From: an uncultured Opitutales bacterium | GTDB taxonomy: Bacteria; Verrucomicrobiota; Verrucomicrobiia; Opitutales; Intestinicryptomonadaceae | DNA length: 40,689 bases | Reading direction: 5' to 3' | Assembly: GCA_900545705.1 (NCBI GenBank) | Contig: URAK01000016.1 | Coordinates: 1-40,689 of the forward strand | Shown: positions 33,545 to 40,689 of the stretch, in pieces | Numbering within the stretch: position 1 is the first letter of the stretch | Layout of the letters: each line of letters opens with the position of its first letter | The notes under the pieces: model-generated | What the model saw: the letters and a program-made list of their open reading frames with translations, nothing else | The model's database searches: none | What the model was told of the DNA's origin: nothing | Made by a program: the position numbers and the translations under genes

Positions 33545-34501
33545 CTACTCCTCCTCATGGTTGGTTAACAGCCCAATGTACACTGCCGTAAGCAATGTAA
33601 ATAAGAATGCCTGTATCAACCCAATAAGTATCTCCAATAAATAAAACGGCAGCGGAATTATCCAGGATACCCACGACGGCAAATTCGCCGCCAAATGGTG
33701 CATGTTCTCCAACAATACTTCGCCTCCAAAAACATTCCCAAACAGTCGGAATGATAGAGACAACAACCTCATTATTATTGATATTATATCTATGCACCCA
33801 ACTGCAAAAAATACGACAAAGAGCGATAGGTATATCGGCCAAGCTACGTCTTTCGGATCCGCCTTGTTCCCAAATGTGTCGTGCAGAAACACTTTTAAAC
33901 CAGCATATTTTAGTACAAAATATATCCACGCGCCAAATGAAATTATCGCCAACGCAAGCGTCGTATTCAAATCGGAGTTCGCAGCCCTAAAAAACGGCAC
34001 AAATTTTACAAATTCGGTCGTCGCCGCACCTGTCGCAGGATTAATCACCTCGCGCCCATAGAAACCCTCCGGCGCGCTTCCGCTGCCCGTATATATTATT
34101 TCTTCCCCGATTGAGCCAACTCCGGGAAGCAGGCCGCTCCAATTCATTATTAAAATGAACCAGAAAAATCCCAACAATAGCGGGAATGCCGCCCGAAATG
34201 CCTTTGGCCCCATAAGAGGCTCAAATATCCCGGAAAGAGACGATATCACCGCCTCCACCGCCATTTGCCCACGCCCGGGAACTAATTTAGCCCCTCTGCC
34301 CAACAATAGCCGAACGCCGACTATTATAACCGCAGCGAATATCCATGTCGTAAACATGGAATTTGTGACGGGGAAACCGAATACATCAAATAACTGCTCC
34401 CCCTTGATTTCCGCACAAAATCCCTCAGTCGCAAATATGGTTTGTATTGCGCCCGCGATTGTACATGTCTTCAAAAATTTTAAAATTCCGCTATAAGACA
34501 T
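33545..34501 (-). CDS. atpB: ATP synthase F0 a subunit
   Basis: First gene of the operon; stator half-channel for ions. The product from 34501 has 318 residues, with an N-terminal hydrophobic leader (MSYSGILKFLKTCTIAGAIQ onward to about residue 30), which may be a cleaved signal, and five or so membrane helices. The essential arginine is in LSLSFRLFGNVFGGEVLLE; the final helix QAFLFTLLTAVYIGLLT is conserved. A start at 34576 is open but adds a charged non-homologous stretch. No atpI gene precedes it. AGGA directly abuts the ATG, so the ribosome-binding spacing is unusual. Confidence 0.93.
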   Translation of the reverse strand: MSYSGILKFLKTCTIAGAIQTIFATEGFCAEIKGEQLFDVFGFPVTNSMFTTWIFAAVIIVGVRLLLGRGAKLVPGRGQMAVEAVISSLSGIFEPLMGPKAFRAAFPLLLGFFWFILIMNWSGLLPGVGSIGEEIIYTGSGSAPEGFYGREVINPATGAATTEFVKFVPFFRAANSDLNTTLALAIISFGAWIYFVLKYAGLKVFLHDTFGNKADPKDVAWPIYLSLFVVFFAVGCIDIISIIMRLLSLSFRLFGNVFGGEVLLENMHHLAANLPSWVSWIIPLPFYLLEILIGLIQAFLFTLLTAVYIGLLTNHEEE

Positions 34502-34588
34502 TCCTCGTTTTAAAGTTCTTCTTTTAAAAATTTTGTCAATAAAAAGATAAAAATGTTCAAATTTTAAATATTCCACATCGCTTTATAA

Positions 34589-34594
34589 ATTATA
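34589..34594 (-). promoter_or_regulatory. atpB: candidate -10 box of the ATP synthase operon
   Basis: TATAAT on the minus strand (GGTATAATTT), about 90 bases upstream of the preferred atpB start. No strong -35 hexamer is seen at the right distance, so the call is weak. Confidence 0.3.
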
Positions 34595-34629
34595 CCTTCC
34601 GGCTGAATTTACACTTCATTTCAATCTAT

Positions 34630-36183
34630 TTAGCGGTCGGACAAAGAAGTCGATATTTGTTTTTCCGAGTTTCCATTGGCCTCATACGGAATGTCTTTTA
34701 TATCGCTGCCTATTTGCCACAAGTGCCTTAACATAGGCAATATGGTAATTTTCATGCTGTTGCGGTTTTTCAAAGGCGCGCCTCCCCCATTCCAAGCGGC
34801 ATTGCCTGCTCTATTAAAAAATGTAAAAAAGTTTTTGGTTCCGTATAAGTGGTGCCACGTCGTTTCAAGCATTCCCAGCAGATTCTCATCTTTCGCAGTT
34901 TTTGCCAATGAGAGAATGCCGATTTCATCTTCCCACGGGCATACTATAACTTCGTTCCCCGCATCTTTAAAATGCGCAGGTGTCGAAAAACTACCCTTTT
35001 TACTATCCGGTTTACCATATTGCCAATCGGCTATTATAATATTTTTGGGGAGCTTTTCGAGCGCTTTGGCAATTTCGGCATTGCCTGAGGCAACATGATA
35101 TGCCCATCGCGGATCAGATCTGTCTAACAACATGTCGTGCCATATTATAGCCCTTGCGCCCAAACTGTTTACATAACTATTAAACTTCGTCAAATGGTCC
35201 GCCAATAAGTCCGATATTTTCTGGCTTCTACAAGAATAACAAGTGCCCATATCGTAGGCTTCATCGCAGCCTAAATGAATGAAAGGCGGCTTGCCGTAAA
35301 ATTCGTAAATTTCTGAAATTAAGTCTTTGAGGATTCTCTCTGCGCATGCGCTTGTCATGCAATAACTCCACCCGTAAGGCTCAAAAATATTCTCCAATTC
35401 GGGATTATTCGCCAAAACTGCATGCTTTGTGGTTAATATGCGGCTTTGTGTGGCATGCCCGAGAATACTTACTTGGGGTATCGGCGTAATTCCAAGCTCA
35501 TAGCATAAATTTATAAGCTTCTTAAACTTCACTGGATCGATTTTCTTGTCTGCATAGGCAAATTCCGGGTGCGATTTATATGGGAAAACTCCCCACGGCT
35601 CTATCACTACATAGTTAAACTTATAATAGCTCGCAAGCCTTACATATTTTTCGAGTTGCTCGATTGTAGTTTCCGGAAATATGCAAAGATGTATCCCCCT
35701 AAAACCCAGTGCCGCAAAATCTCTTATGCGAGCCTTCTGAAATACAAAACCTATTCCGTCCCGCTCAGCTTCCCCGTACTGGCGCAAGGTTTTTAATGAC
35801 TGCCGAGCAGCGGAGGCATCTTGCGCTTCTATCCTCATAGACCCTCCAACGGTTATGATATACCCTTCCCTTCCTAAGTCATCATTCGTTGTGTTTGTTG
35901 CGAATTTAATCGTCGGGTAAACCCTCCAATATTTCTTAAAAATGGAAGCCAAATCGTTTTTATCGGCCTCCGAGAGCTCCTTTTTTGTAAATACTTCTAC
36001 GGTTGATTTAGAATTAAGCAGATACAGTCCCTCAAAAAATTCAGCTTCCTTAGGTTGCGGACAAAGCTGGTTGAGAATTGATTCCCTCACTGCAGAATTG
36101 ACCGGTGTTTCAGCAGTTTCCCCGCTGGGCGAAGTAAGCCCTATATTATATACTAATAGAAACGCATAAAATAATCTTTTCAC
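34630..36183 (-). CDS. GH20-family beta-N-acetylhexosaminidase-like protein
   Basis: Predicted to release terminal N-acetylglucosamine or N-acetylgalactosamine by substrate-assisted catalysis. The 517-residue product has an N-terminal export signal (MKRLFYAFLLVYNIGLTSPS) and a small alpha/beta N-terminal domain (about 40-140). The TIM barrel carries GFRGIHLCIFPET, the paired catalytic residues Asp-Glu in HLGCDEAYDMG (about 306-307), and later DWQYGKP and ETTWHHLYG. The enzyme is divergent from chitobiases; HLGCDE is the clear family mark. In a gut or mucosal setting it would act on host or bacterial glycans; this is inference. It is a lone gene, divergent from mnmG. Confidence 0.85.
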   Translation of the reverse strand: MKRLFYAFLLVYNIGLTSPSGETAETPVNSAVRESILNQLCPQPKEAEFFEGLYLLNSKSTVEVFTKKELSEADKNDLASIFKKYWRVYPTIKFATNTTNDDLGREGYIITVGGSMRIEAQDASAARQSLKTLRQYGEAERDGIGFVFQKARIRDFAALGFRGIHLCIFPETTIEQLEKYVRLASYYKFNYVVIEPWGVFPYKSHPEFAYADKKIDPVKFKKLINLCYELGITPIPQVSILGHATQSRILTTKHAVLANNPELENIFEPYGWSYCMTSACAERILKDLISEIYEFYGKPPFIHLGCDEAYDMGTCYSCRSQKISDLLADHLTKFNSYVNSLGARAIIWHDMLLDRSDPRWAYHVASGNAEIAKALEKLPKNIIIADWQYGKPDSKKGSFSTPAHFKDAGNEVIVCPWEDEIGILSLAKTAKDENLLGMLETTWHHLYGTKNFFTFFNRAGNAAWNGGGAPLKNRNSMKITILPMLRHLWQIGSDIKDIPYEANGNSEKQISTSLSDR

Positions 36184-36355
36184 TCAACTAGCATATCAAT
36201 TGCGCACCATCTCAAACAAGTATTTTTTTGATAATAGGCTTATCCATCAAGGTGAAGCCGCCAATATATCTGGGCGGTATTTTTGCTAAGACATGCGCAG
36301 ATTATAATAAAACGGGCAGGAAAAAATCCTTGCGTGACGCGGCAAATGGTGGAAA

Positions 36356-38350
36356 ATGCCGCGAATGCTTAATTTAAGTAAAGAATCGCCTTACGGGGTA
36401 ATAGTATGCGGAGCGGGCCATGCGGGTTGCGAAGCGGCTTTAGCGTCTGCCCGAATGGGAGTCCGCACCCTGCTCTTAACCGGGAGCCTCGACACTATCG
36501 CGCAAATGAGCTGCAATCCGGCAATCGGCGGGCTTGCAAAAGGCCATATTGTAAGAGAGATCGACGCGCTCGGGGGTGAAATGGCGGTCAACGCAGATGC
36601 CACCGGAATCCAATTCCGCGTCCTAAACGCCTCAAAAGGCCCGGCTGTACAGGCGCCTAGAGCCCAATGCGATAAAAAAGCCTACCAGTTTAGGATGAAG
36701 CGCATTATTGAATCGACGCCCAATCTCGAAGTATTCCAAGCTGTAGTTACGGGAATTATCGTAGACAATGGTTCGATAAAAGGCGTAAATACGAATCTGG
36801 GCGCCGACTTTTACGCTCATTGCGTAATACTTACAACCGGAACTTTTCTGCGCGGCTTGATGCATGTTGGCTCTTCGAAGACAGAAGGCGGAAGAATGGG
36901 CGATTTTTCCGCCAGAAGCCTTTCGGGAAGCCTTGAATCGGCTGGAATAGAGCTTGCGCGCCTAAAAACTGGCACTCCCGCAAGAATACTCGCCAAAAGC
37001 ATTGATTTTTCAAAATGCGAAAAACAGTCCGGCGATGAGCCCGCCCAACTATTCGCTTTCTACGATACCCGCACTGATGCCTACGAAGCAGCTGCCTTCC
37101 GCGAAGGTTGGGCTTCCGATGCTCCGGCTTGCGCACTTTCCGGAAAGTGCGATATGCCCTCTCCCCTCCCCGTCTCCGAGGCTGAGGCTGAAAACGCAAA
37201 TGCAGATTTCAGAAAAAAAATGTTCCACGTGGAACAATCTTTGGCGTTCGGAGAATTTGTCGGATTCGGACGCGGGCAGTTGGCTTGCTATGAAACCTAT
37301 ACAAACTCCAAAACCGCAGAAATTATAAAAGCCAACCTCCACCGCTCGGCAATGTACGGCGGCGAAATAAAAGGGGTCGGCCCGCGCTATTGCCCAAGCA
37401 TAGAAGATAAAATTGTTAGGTTCCCCTCAAAGGAGGGGCACAGGCTATTTCTTGAGCCGGAAGGGCGTCTTACGGACGAGTGGTATATAAATGGGCTTTC
37501 GACTTCAATGCCATTGGATGTCCAGCTGGAAATAATAAGAAGCGTTCCAGGGTTGGAGCATGCAGAAGTCGCGCGGCCTGCATATGCCGTAGAATACGAT
37601 TATGCGTCCCCGACGCAATTAAATGCGACGCTCGAATCTAAGATTATCTCCGGGCTTTTCTGTGCCGGTCAAATAAATGGAACAAGCGGCTATGAGGAGG
37701 CGGCCGGGCAGGGACTTGTTGCAGGCGCAAACGCGGCCGCAAAGATTTTGGGAATAGATCCTATTGTCCTTGGAAGGCATGAAAGCTACATAGGGGTTCT
37801 TATCGACGATTTGGTTACAAAAGGGACGTTTGAGCCTTATCGAATGTTTACAAGCCGCGCCGAATACAGGCTACTTCTGAATCATTCAAGTGCAGAAATG
37901 CGTCTATTCCCATATTCTAAACGACTCGGACTTCTTCCGCGGGAAAGGGCACGGGCGATTGAGCTCAAAACTGAATTGATAAATTTGTGGGTTAATCGTT
38001 TTGAGACTGGCAGAATAGGGGAGGCGTTGCGGAGAAATGATGGTGAATGTAAACTTCCGCCGGCCTTTGGCTCGCTACCGTCTGACGCAAGGGTGGAAAT
38101 TTTATACAGGGTAATATATAAAGGCTACTTGGAAAGAGATCTGCGCCAAATTGAGAAAATGCGGGACTGGGAAAATATAAGGATCCCGGAAGGCATTGAT
38201 TATTCGCATGCAGGCGGTTTGCGTTTGGAAGCCCGCCAAAAACTCGAAAAATTTAAGCCTCAGACTGTGGGGCAGGCAAGCCGAATTTCCGGAGTTTCTC
38301 CCGCGGATATCGGTGTATTGCTTGTTTATGTAAAATCTTTCGGCGGGTGA
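36356..38350 (+). CDS. mnmG: tRNA uridine 5-carboxymethylaminomethyl modification enzyme MnmG (GidA)
   Basis: FAD-dependent partner of MnmE, modifying U34 of tRNAs. The 664-residue product has the FAD Rossmann motif VCGAGHAGCEAALASARMG (about 18-36), SCNPAIGGLAKGHIVREID, KTGTPARI, GPRYCPSIEDK, and GLFCAGQINGTSGYEEAAGQG. The C-terminal MnmE-binding domain ends ISGVSPADIGVLLVYVKS. Compared with E. coli, about 60 extra residues lie between the FAFYDT and QLACYETYTN segments (about 231-308), and this stretch contains a parS site coding for MFHVEQ. ATG at 36365 is an alternative start. rsmG, the frequent neighbour, is not downstream. Confidence 0.96.
   Translation: MPRMLNLSKESPYGVIVCGAGHAGCEAALASARMGVRTLLLTGSLDTIAQMSCNPAIGGLAKGHIVREIDALGGEMAVNADATGIQFRVLNASKGPAVQAPRAQCDKKAYQFRMKRIIESTPNLEVFQAVVTGIIVDNGSIKGVNTNLGADFYAHCVILTTGTFLRGLMHVGSSKTEGGRMGDFSARSLSGSLESAGIELARLKTGTPARILAKSIDFSKCEKQSGDEPAQLFAFYDTRTDAYEAAAFREGWASDAPACALSGKCDMPSPLPVSEAEAENANADFRKKMFHVEQSLAFGEFVGFGRGQLACYETYTNSKTAEIIKANLHRSAMYGGEIKGVGPRYCPSIEDKIVRFPSKEGHRLFLEPEGRLTDEWYINGLSTSMPLDVQLEIIRSVPGLEHAEVARPAYAVEYDYASPTQLNATLESKIISGLFCAGQINGTSGYEEAAGQGLVAGANAAAKILGIDPIVLGRHESYIGVLIDDLVTKGTFEPYRMFTSRAEYRLLLNHSSAEMRLFPYSKRLGLLPRERARAIELKTELINLWVNRFETGRIGEALRRNDGECKLPPAFGSLPSDARVEILYRVIYKGYLERDLRQIEKMRDWENIRIPEGIDYSHAGGLRLEARQKLEKFKPQTVGQASRISGVSPADIGVLLVYVKSFGG
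37221..37236. other. parS site inside mnmG
   Basis: Exact palindrome TGTTCCACGTGGAACA, matching the known ParB-binding parS element. It lies within the mnmG frame and encodes the residues MFHVEQ (about 289-294) in the extra stretch described for mnmG. Confidence 0.85.
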
Positions 38351-38509
38351 TGTCTCCGCACGGCATGGTAAAAATCTTGCGGAATTGGATTCTTTTTTGG
38401 GCAAATAACAATTTTTTTCTCTAAAGTTCAAAAAAACGGCCTTTAAAATGGTCTCATTTTGGGGCTTTTTTGTGTTGGGTGGTATCATTATATGCAAAAC
38501 GGGGTAAAA

Positions 38510-38531
38510 TCGCAAAAAGGGCCGTTTTTGC
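38510..38531. terminator. weak hairpin between mnmG and the convergent gene
   Basis: CGCAAAAA/TTTTTGCG (38510-38517, 38524-38531) around GGGCCG. A second pairing is possible: AAAAACGGCC near 38431-38440 with GGCCGTTTTT at 38519-38528. It may end mnmG transcription, but the stem is AT-rich. The rest of 38351-38564 shows nothing clear. Confidence 0.35.
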
Positions 38532-38564
38532 GCGTTTTAGGTATAATTTGAGAAAAGGCGAATT

Positions 38565-39542
38565 TTAAGCTTTCGTGATTTTAAAGCTATCGCCCCATAG
38601 TGGTGTATAGGCGGGAACAGGTTCACATTTATTGGCTATTTTAAATCCGAGGGATATTGGCCACCTCCATTTCCCGATTTCATGGCCAAGCTCGAGTATA
38701 TGCGATAAGAGTATAGACTTTGGTTTTATTGTTTCTTTTGCGCACTTTGGAATGTCCATACCCACCGCCAAGTGGGGGATAAATACATCGGGGGTTTTGT
38801 CTGGGAGTGCCTGCAAGTTGGAACAGGCGTCGCCTGAATGGAATATAATTGCATTTCCTGCGGATTCCCCGCAGTCTATTTCATATGCGAGGACAAATTT
38901 TTCGAGACGTTTGTTGTGGTCGCAACACTTTGTCTTTACGGAGATTTCCCCAAACGTGAAAGTCCGGCCTTCGGGAGAGTAGTGCAGGGTGTCAATAAAG
39001 TTGCTTACAATGGGTATGCCGTTTCGCTTTAAGGCTTCAATAAGAGGCTGGGAATAGTGGTCGCTGTGGTTGTGTGTGATTAAAAGAAAGTCCAATTTAT
39101 CGGCAAGCTCCGCTGCGCGCGGGTGGCATATATCAATTCCAAAAGTGGAAGATGGAGTTTTTACGACATATCCCATGTTGTAAAGCAAAAACAGATGTGT
39201 CTCGCCGCGTCTGGGCTGTACGCTTTCAATGCTTCTTCGCACGCAAGAAAAGGCTTCGTTGAAATAGTTCAATATCGCAAACTTAATGCGCATCTTTTGG
39301 GCAGCTTCTCCTTTCGCTGTACAATATGAGGCAAAATCTTTTGCTGTGCAGGCATCTGCCGCGTCCTGAATGTATTTTAGTTCGGGAAGGGCGTTTCTTT
39401 TGGGGTTGTCTATGCTAGTTTTCCTTAATTCGTTAAGGGGGAAGGGGAGGATGTTCCCCGCCGCCGAGCAAGGCAGTAGTCGCTGCGTATGCGAAATAGC
39501 AGCAAGAGCCGGAATTAATTTAAAAAATGTTCTACGGTCCAT
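38565..39542 (-). CDS. Tat-exported metallo-beta-lactamase-fold protein
   Basis: A 325-residue protein. The N-terminus MDRRTFFKLIPALAAISHTQ has a twin-arginine motif (DRRTFFK), so it is probably folded and cofactor-loaded before export. The body is a metallo-beta-lactamase-like fold with the metal-binding motif THNHSDHY (about 154-161), the later DH of CCDHNKR, HSGDAC and a final SHILELGHE. This resembles UlaG-like lactonases and related hydrolases rather than true beta-lactamases. The substrate is unknown. It is convergent with mnmG and lies downstream of comF; the parS site at 39576-39591 sits between the two. Confidence 0.82.
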   Translation of the reverse strand: MDRRTFFKLIPALAAISHTQRLLPCSAAGNILPFPLNELRKTSIDNPKRNALPELKYIQDAADACTAKDFASYCTAKGEAAQKMRIKFAILNYFNEAFSCVRRSIESVQPRRGETHLFLLYNMGYVVKTPSSTFGIDICHPRAAELADKLDFLLITHNHSDHYSQPLIEALKRNGIPIVSNFIDTLHYSPEGRTFTFGEISVKTKCCDHNKRLEKFVLAYEIDCGESAGNAIIFHSGDACSNLQALPDKTPDVFIPHLAVGMDIPKCAKETIKPKSILLSHILELGHEIGKWRWPISLGFKIANKCEPVPAYTPLWGDSFKITKA

Positions 39543-39575
39543 ATGTAACGTTTTTTAGGTGAAAAGTTCTAAAAA

Positions 39576-39591
39576 TGTTCCACGTGGAACA
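39576..39591. other. parS site upstream of comF-proximal spacer
   Basis: Exact palindrome TGTTCCACGTGGAACA in the 58-bp spacer between two minus-strand genes. With its A/T flanks the symmetry extends to 26 bp (39571-39596), so a role as a terminator for comF is also conceivable; the core is identical to the site inside mnmG, which favours parS. Confidence 0.83.
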
Positions 39592-39600
39592 TTTTTTAGC

Positions 39601-40359
39601 CTATATTTTTCTCGCAAGTGCAAATGCATCGACATTTTTAAAGCCGCGGCGCTTTAAAACTTTTGCGCATTCAGACATTGTCGCGCAACTTGTCATTACG
39701 TCGTCGACAATAACAATATGGGTTTGTTTGCTTATTTTAGCCAATTTCCGGCTTATTACATCAAAGGCGCCTTTGATATTTTCTGCCCTTTCTTCCTTTG
39801 TCAGCCTGGTTTGCGTCCCAGTATTCCTTGTGCGCCTTAATGCGTTTAAAAGTTTAATGTTTGCAGATGGAAACGCTTTTATTATTGAGTTCGCAATCAG
39901 CTCGCTTTGGTTGTAACCTCTTCTTATCTGCCGCGTATAATGTAATGGAACTGGAATGAGTGTCGAATCTCGAAGAAAGTCTTCGGCGCCCGGCGTCTGC
40001 ATAAGTATTTTTATAATGTCGGCTATAAGGAATGGCGAATTTTTGTATTTTAGGTCGTGGACGATTTCTCTTGCGGGTCCGTTAAATATACAGCACGCCA
40101 TGCTCCAATTAAAAGCCGGCGTATCATCGACGCACTTTGAACAAAAAAGAGCGTTTGGCGCGTTGTTTGGCCCGATAATTTCTGAGCAGCGCAGGCATCT
40201 TCCGCCCTTTATAATGTAGATTTCCTTCTCGCAATCATTGCAAATAAAGTCGTATTTTCCTGTGTAATTTGCCTTGCCGCAATAAACGCATCTGCGCGGA
40301 AAAAATAAATCCAACAGTACATTTTTTATTTTTAGGAGCGTTTGGGAAATTTGATTCAT
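39601..40359 (-). CDS. ComF-family phosphoribosyltransferase-like protein
   Basis: A 252-residue protein of the ComF/GntX family, linked in other bacteria to DNA uptake. The N-terminal part has two zinc ribbons: C24, C27, C40, C43 and C55, C58, C73, C76. The C-terminal phosphoribosyltransferase-type domain has LIPVPLHYTRQIRRGYNQSE (about 137-156) and the PRPP-binding loop VIVDDVMTSCATMS (216-229). All family marks are present and the frame is intact. No other competence gene is in the window. No clear ribosome-binding site is seen before the ATG. Confidence 0.93.
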   Translation of the reverse strand: MNQISQTLLKIKNVLLDLFFPRRCVYCGKANYTGKYDFICNDCEKEIYIIKGGRCLRCSEIIGPNNAPNALFCSKCVDDTPAFNWSMACCIFNGPAREIVHDLKYKNSPFLIADIIKILMQTPGAEDFLRDSTLIPVPLHYTRQIRRGYNQSELIANSIIKAFPSANIKLLNALRRTRNTGTQTRLTKEERAENIKGAFDVISRKLAKISKQTHIVIVDDVMTSCATMSECAKVLKRRGFKNVDAFALARKI

Positions 40360-40542
40360 TCGAATTGGGATATTCCGATAAAAATATCGCCGACTATAGG
40401 ATTTTTGTCAAAAATGTAATGTAGTTTAGGCGAAAATAAATAAAAAACAACGATGTGGTCTTGCAATATGCTGATTATTAGAATGTAATCGATTTTGTTA
40501 GAATTTTTCTTAAAAAAATGTTAATTTTCCGATAAAAATGTG

Positions 40543-40571
40543 TTGACAGGAAGCGGGTATATGCCGATAAC
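40543..40571 (+). promoter_or_regulatory. candidate sigma70-type promoter
   Basis: TTGACA (40543-40548), 17-base spacer, GATAAC (40566-40571; four of six matches to TATAAT). It points right, to a gene outside the window. One copy of the TTCCGATAAAAAT repeat lies just upstream. Confidence 0.5.
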
Positions 40572-40670
40572 GGGAAGCCTTCTTTAAATGAAGTAGCGGG
40601 CAATCCGGTATGATTTTAAAGAAGTTTTTTCGACTTTTTAAAAAAAAGTGAGAAAAGTTGAAAAAAACGC

Positions 40671-40676
40671 TTGACA
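40671..40676 (+). promoter_or_regulatory. candidate -35 box at the window edge
   Basis: TTGACA preceded by an A/T-rich stretch (40621-40669) like an UP element; the -10 region would lie beyond the end. A second rightward promoter of a strongly expressed gene is possible. Confidence 0.35.
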
Positions 40677-40689
40677 GTGGGTTGGAGAT

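Larger units (their letters stand above)
40360..40689. other. AT-rich spacer at the right edge, promoter-like sequences
   Basis: About 330 bases without a gene, upstream of comF. It contains a 13-bp direct repeat TTCCGATAAAAAT at 40373-40385 and 40527-40539, and two TTGACA hexamers on the plus strand pointing out of the window (listed separately). Confidence 0.5.

Noticed and set aside
36238..36278. TTATCCATC and a CCGCC/GGGCGG hairpin upstream of mnmG
   Set aside because: A single weak DnaA-like box does not make an origin, and the hairpin with TATTTTT follows no plus-strand gene; at most a leader attenuator for mnmG, which cannot be supported.

Overview
The window looks like a stretch of chromosome from an anaerobic, glycan-degrading member of the Verrucomicrobiota, probably of the Opitutae/Puniceicoccales type. 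This is inferred from a PEP-CTERM-type secreted protein, a very long GreA with an N-terminal extension of the kind known from Chlamydiae and relatives, secreted GH78/GH127/GH20 glycosidases, FabV as enoyl reductase, a complete F-type ATP synthase operon, and an electron-bifurcation-type flavoprotein cluster without a membrane NADH dehydrogenase arm. No rRNA or tRNA gene was found, so the placement stays tentative.

Layout. 1-1451: a decaying type I restriction-modification locus (hsdM with a nonsense codon and a frameshift; a half-length hsdS with two internal stops). 1601-9544: a secreted GH78 rhamnosidase, a small secreted Cys/Lys-rich protein, ispA and fabV (lipid and isoprenoid synthesis), and a GH127 lipoprotein. 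9812-16790: one leftward operon nuoE-nuoF-(NuoG/NfnA fusion)-NfnB/GltD-like-surE, read here as a soluble NAD(H)/NADP(H)/ferredoxin transhydrogenase. 17275-20939: divergent rsmB and long greA. 21208-27822: a second GH78 enzyme, a periplasmic thioredoxin-like protein, an unknown protein, a PEP-CTERM protein and a secreted beta-rich protein. 28032-34501: the leftward operon atpB-E-F-H-A-G-D-C. 34630-40359: GH20 hexosaminidase, mnmG, a Tat-exported metallo-beta-lactamase-fold protein and a ComF-family protein. The right edge carries promoter-like sequences pointing out of the window.

The most notable non-gene signal is a set of parS-like sites: TGTTCCACGTGGAACA occurs exactly at 37221-37236 (inside mnmG) and 39576-39591, with one mismatch at 7421-7436; a related palindrome with a CATATG core lies at 21037-21056. 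Together with atp and mnmG, which often sit near oriC, this suggests an origin-proximal centromere region. The copy in mnmG lies in a stretch of about 60 extra residues compared with the E. coli protein. The second notable system is the predicted transhydrogenase, in which the iron-sulfur part of NuoG is fused to an NfnA/PyrK-like FAD/[2Fe-2S] module and followed by an NfnB-like subunit.

Most transcription units have recognisable Rho-independent terminators. Several genes lack a clear Shine-Dalgarno sequence, so a number of starts were chosen from protein homology, signal peptides or operon spacing.
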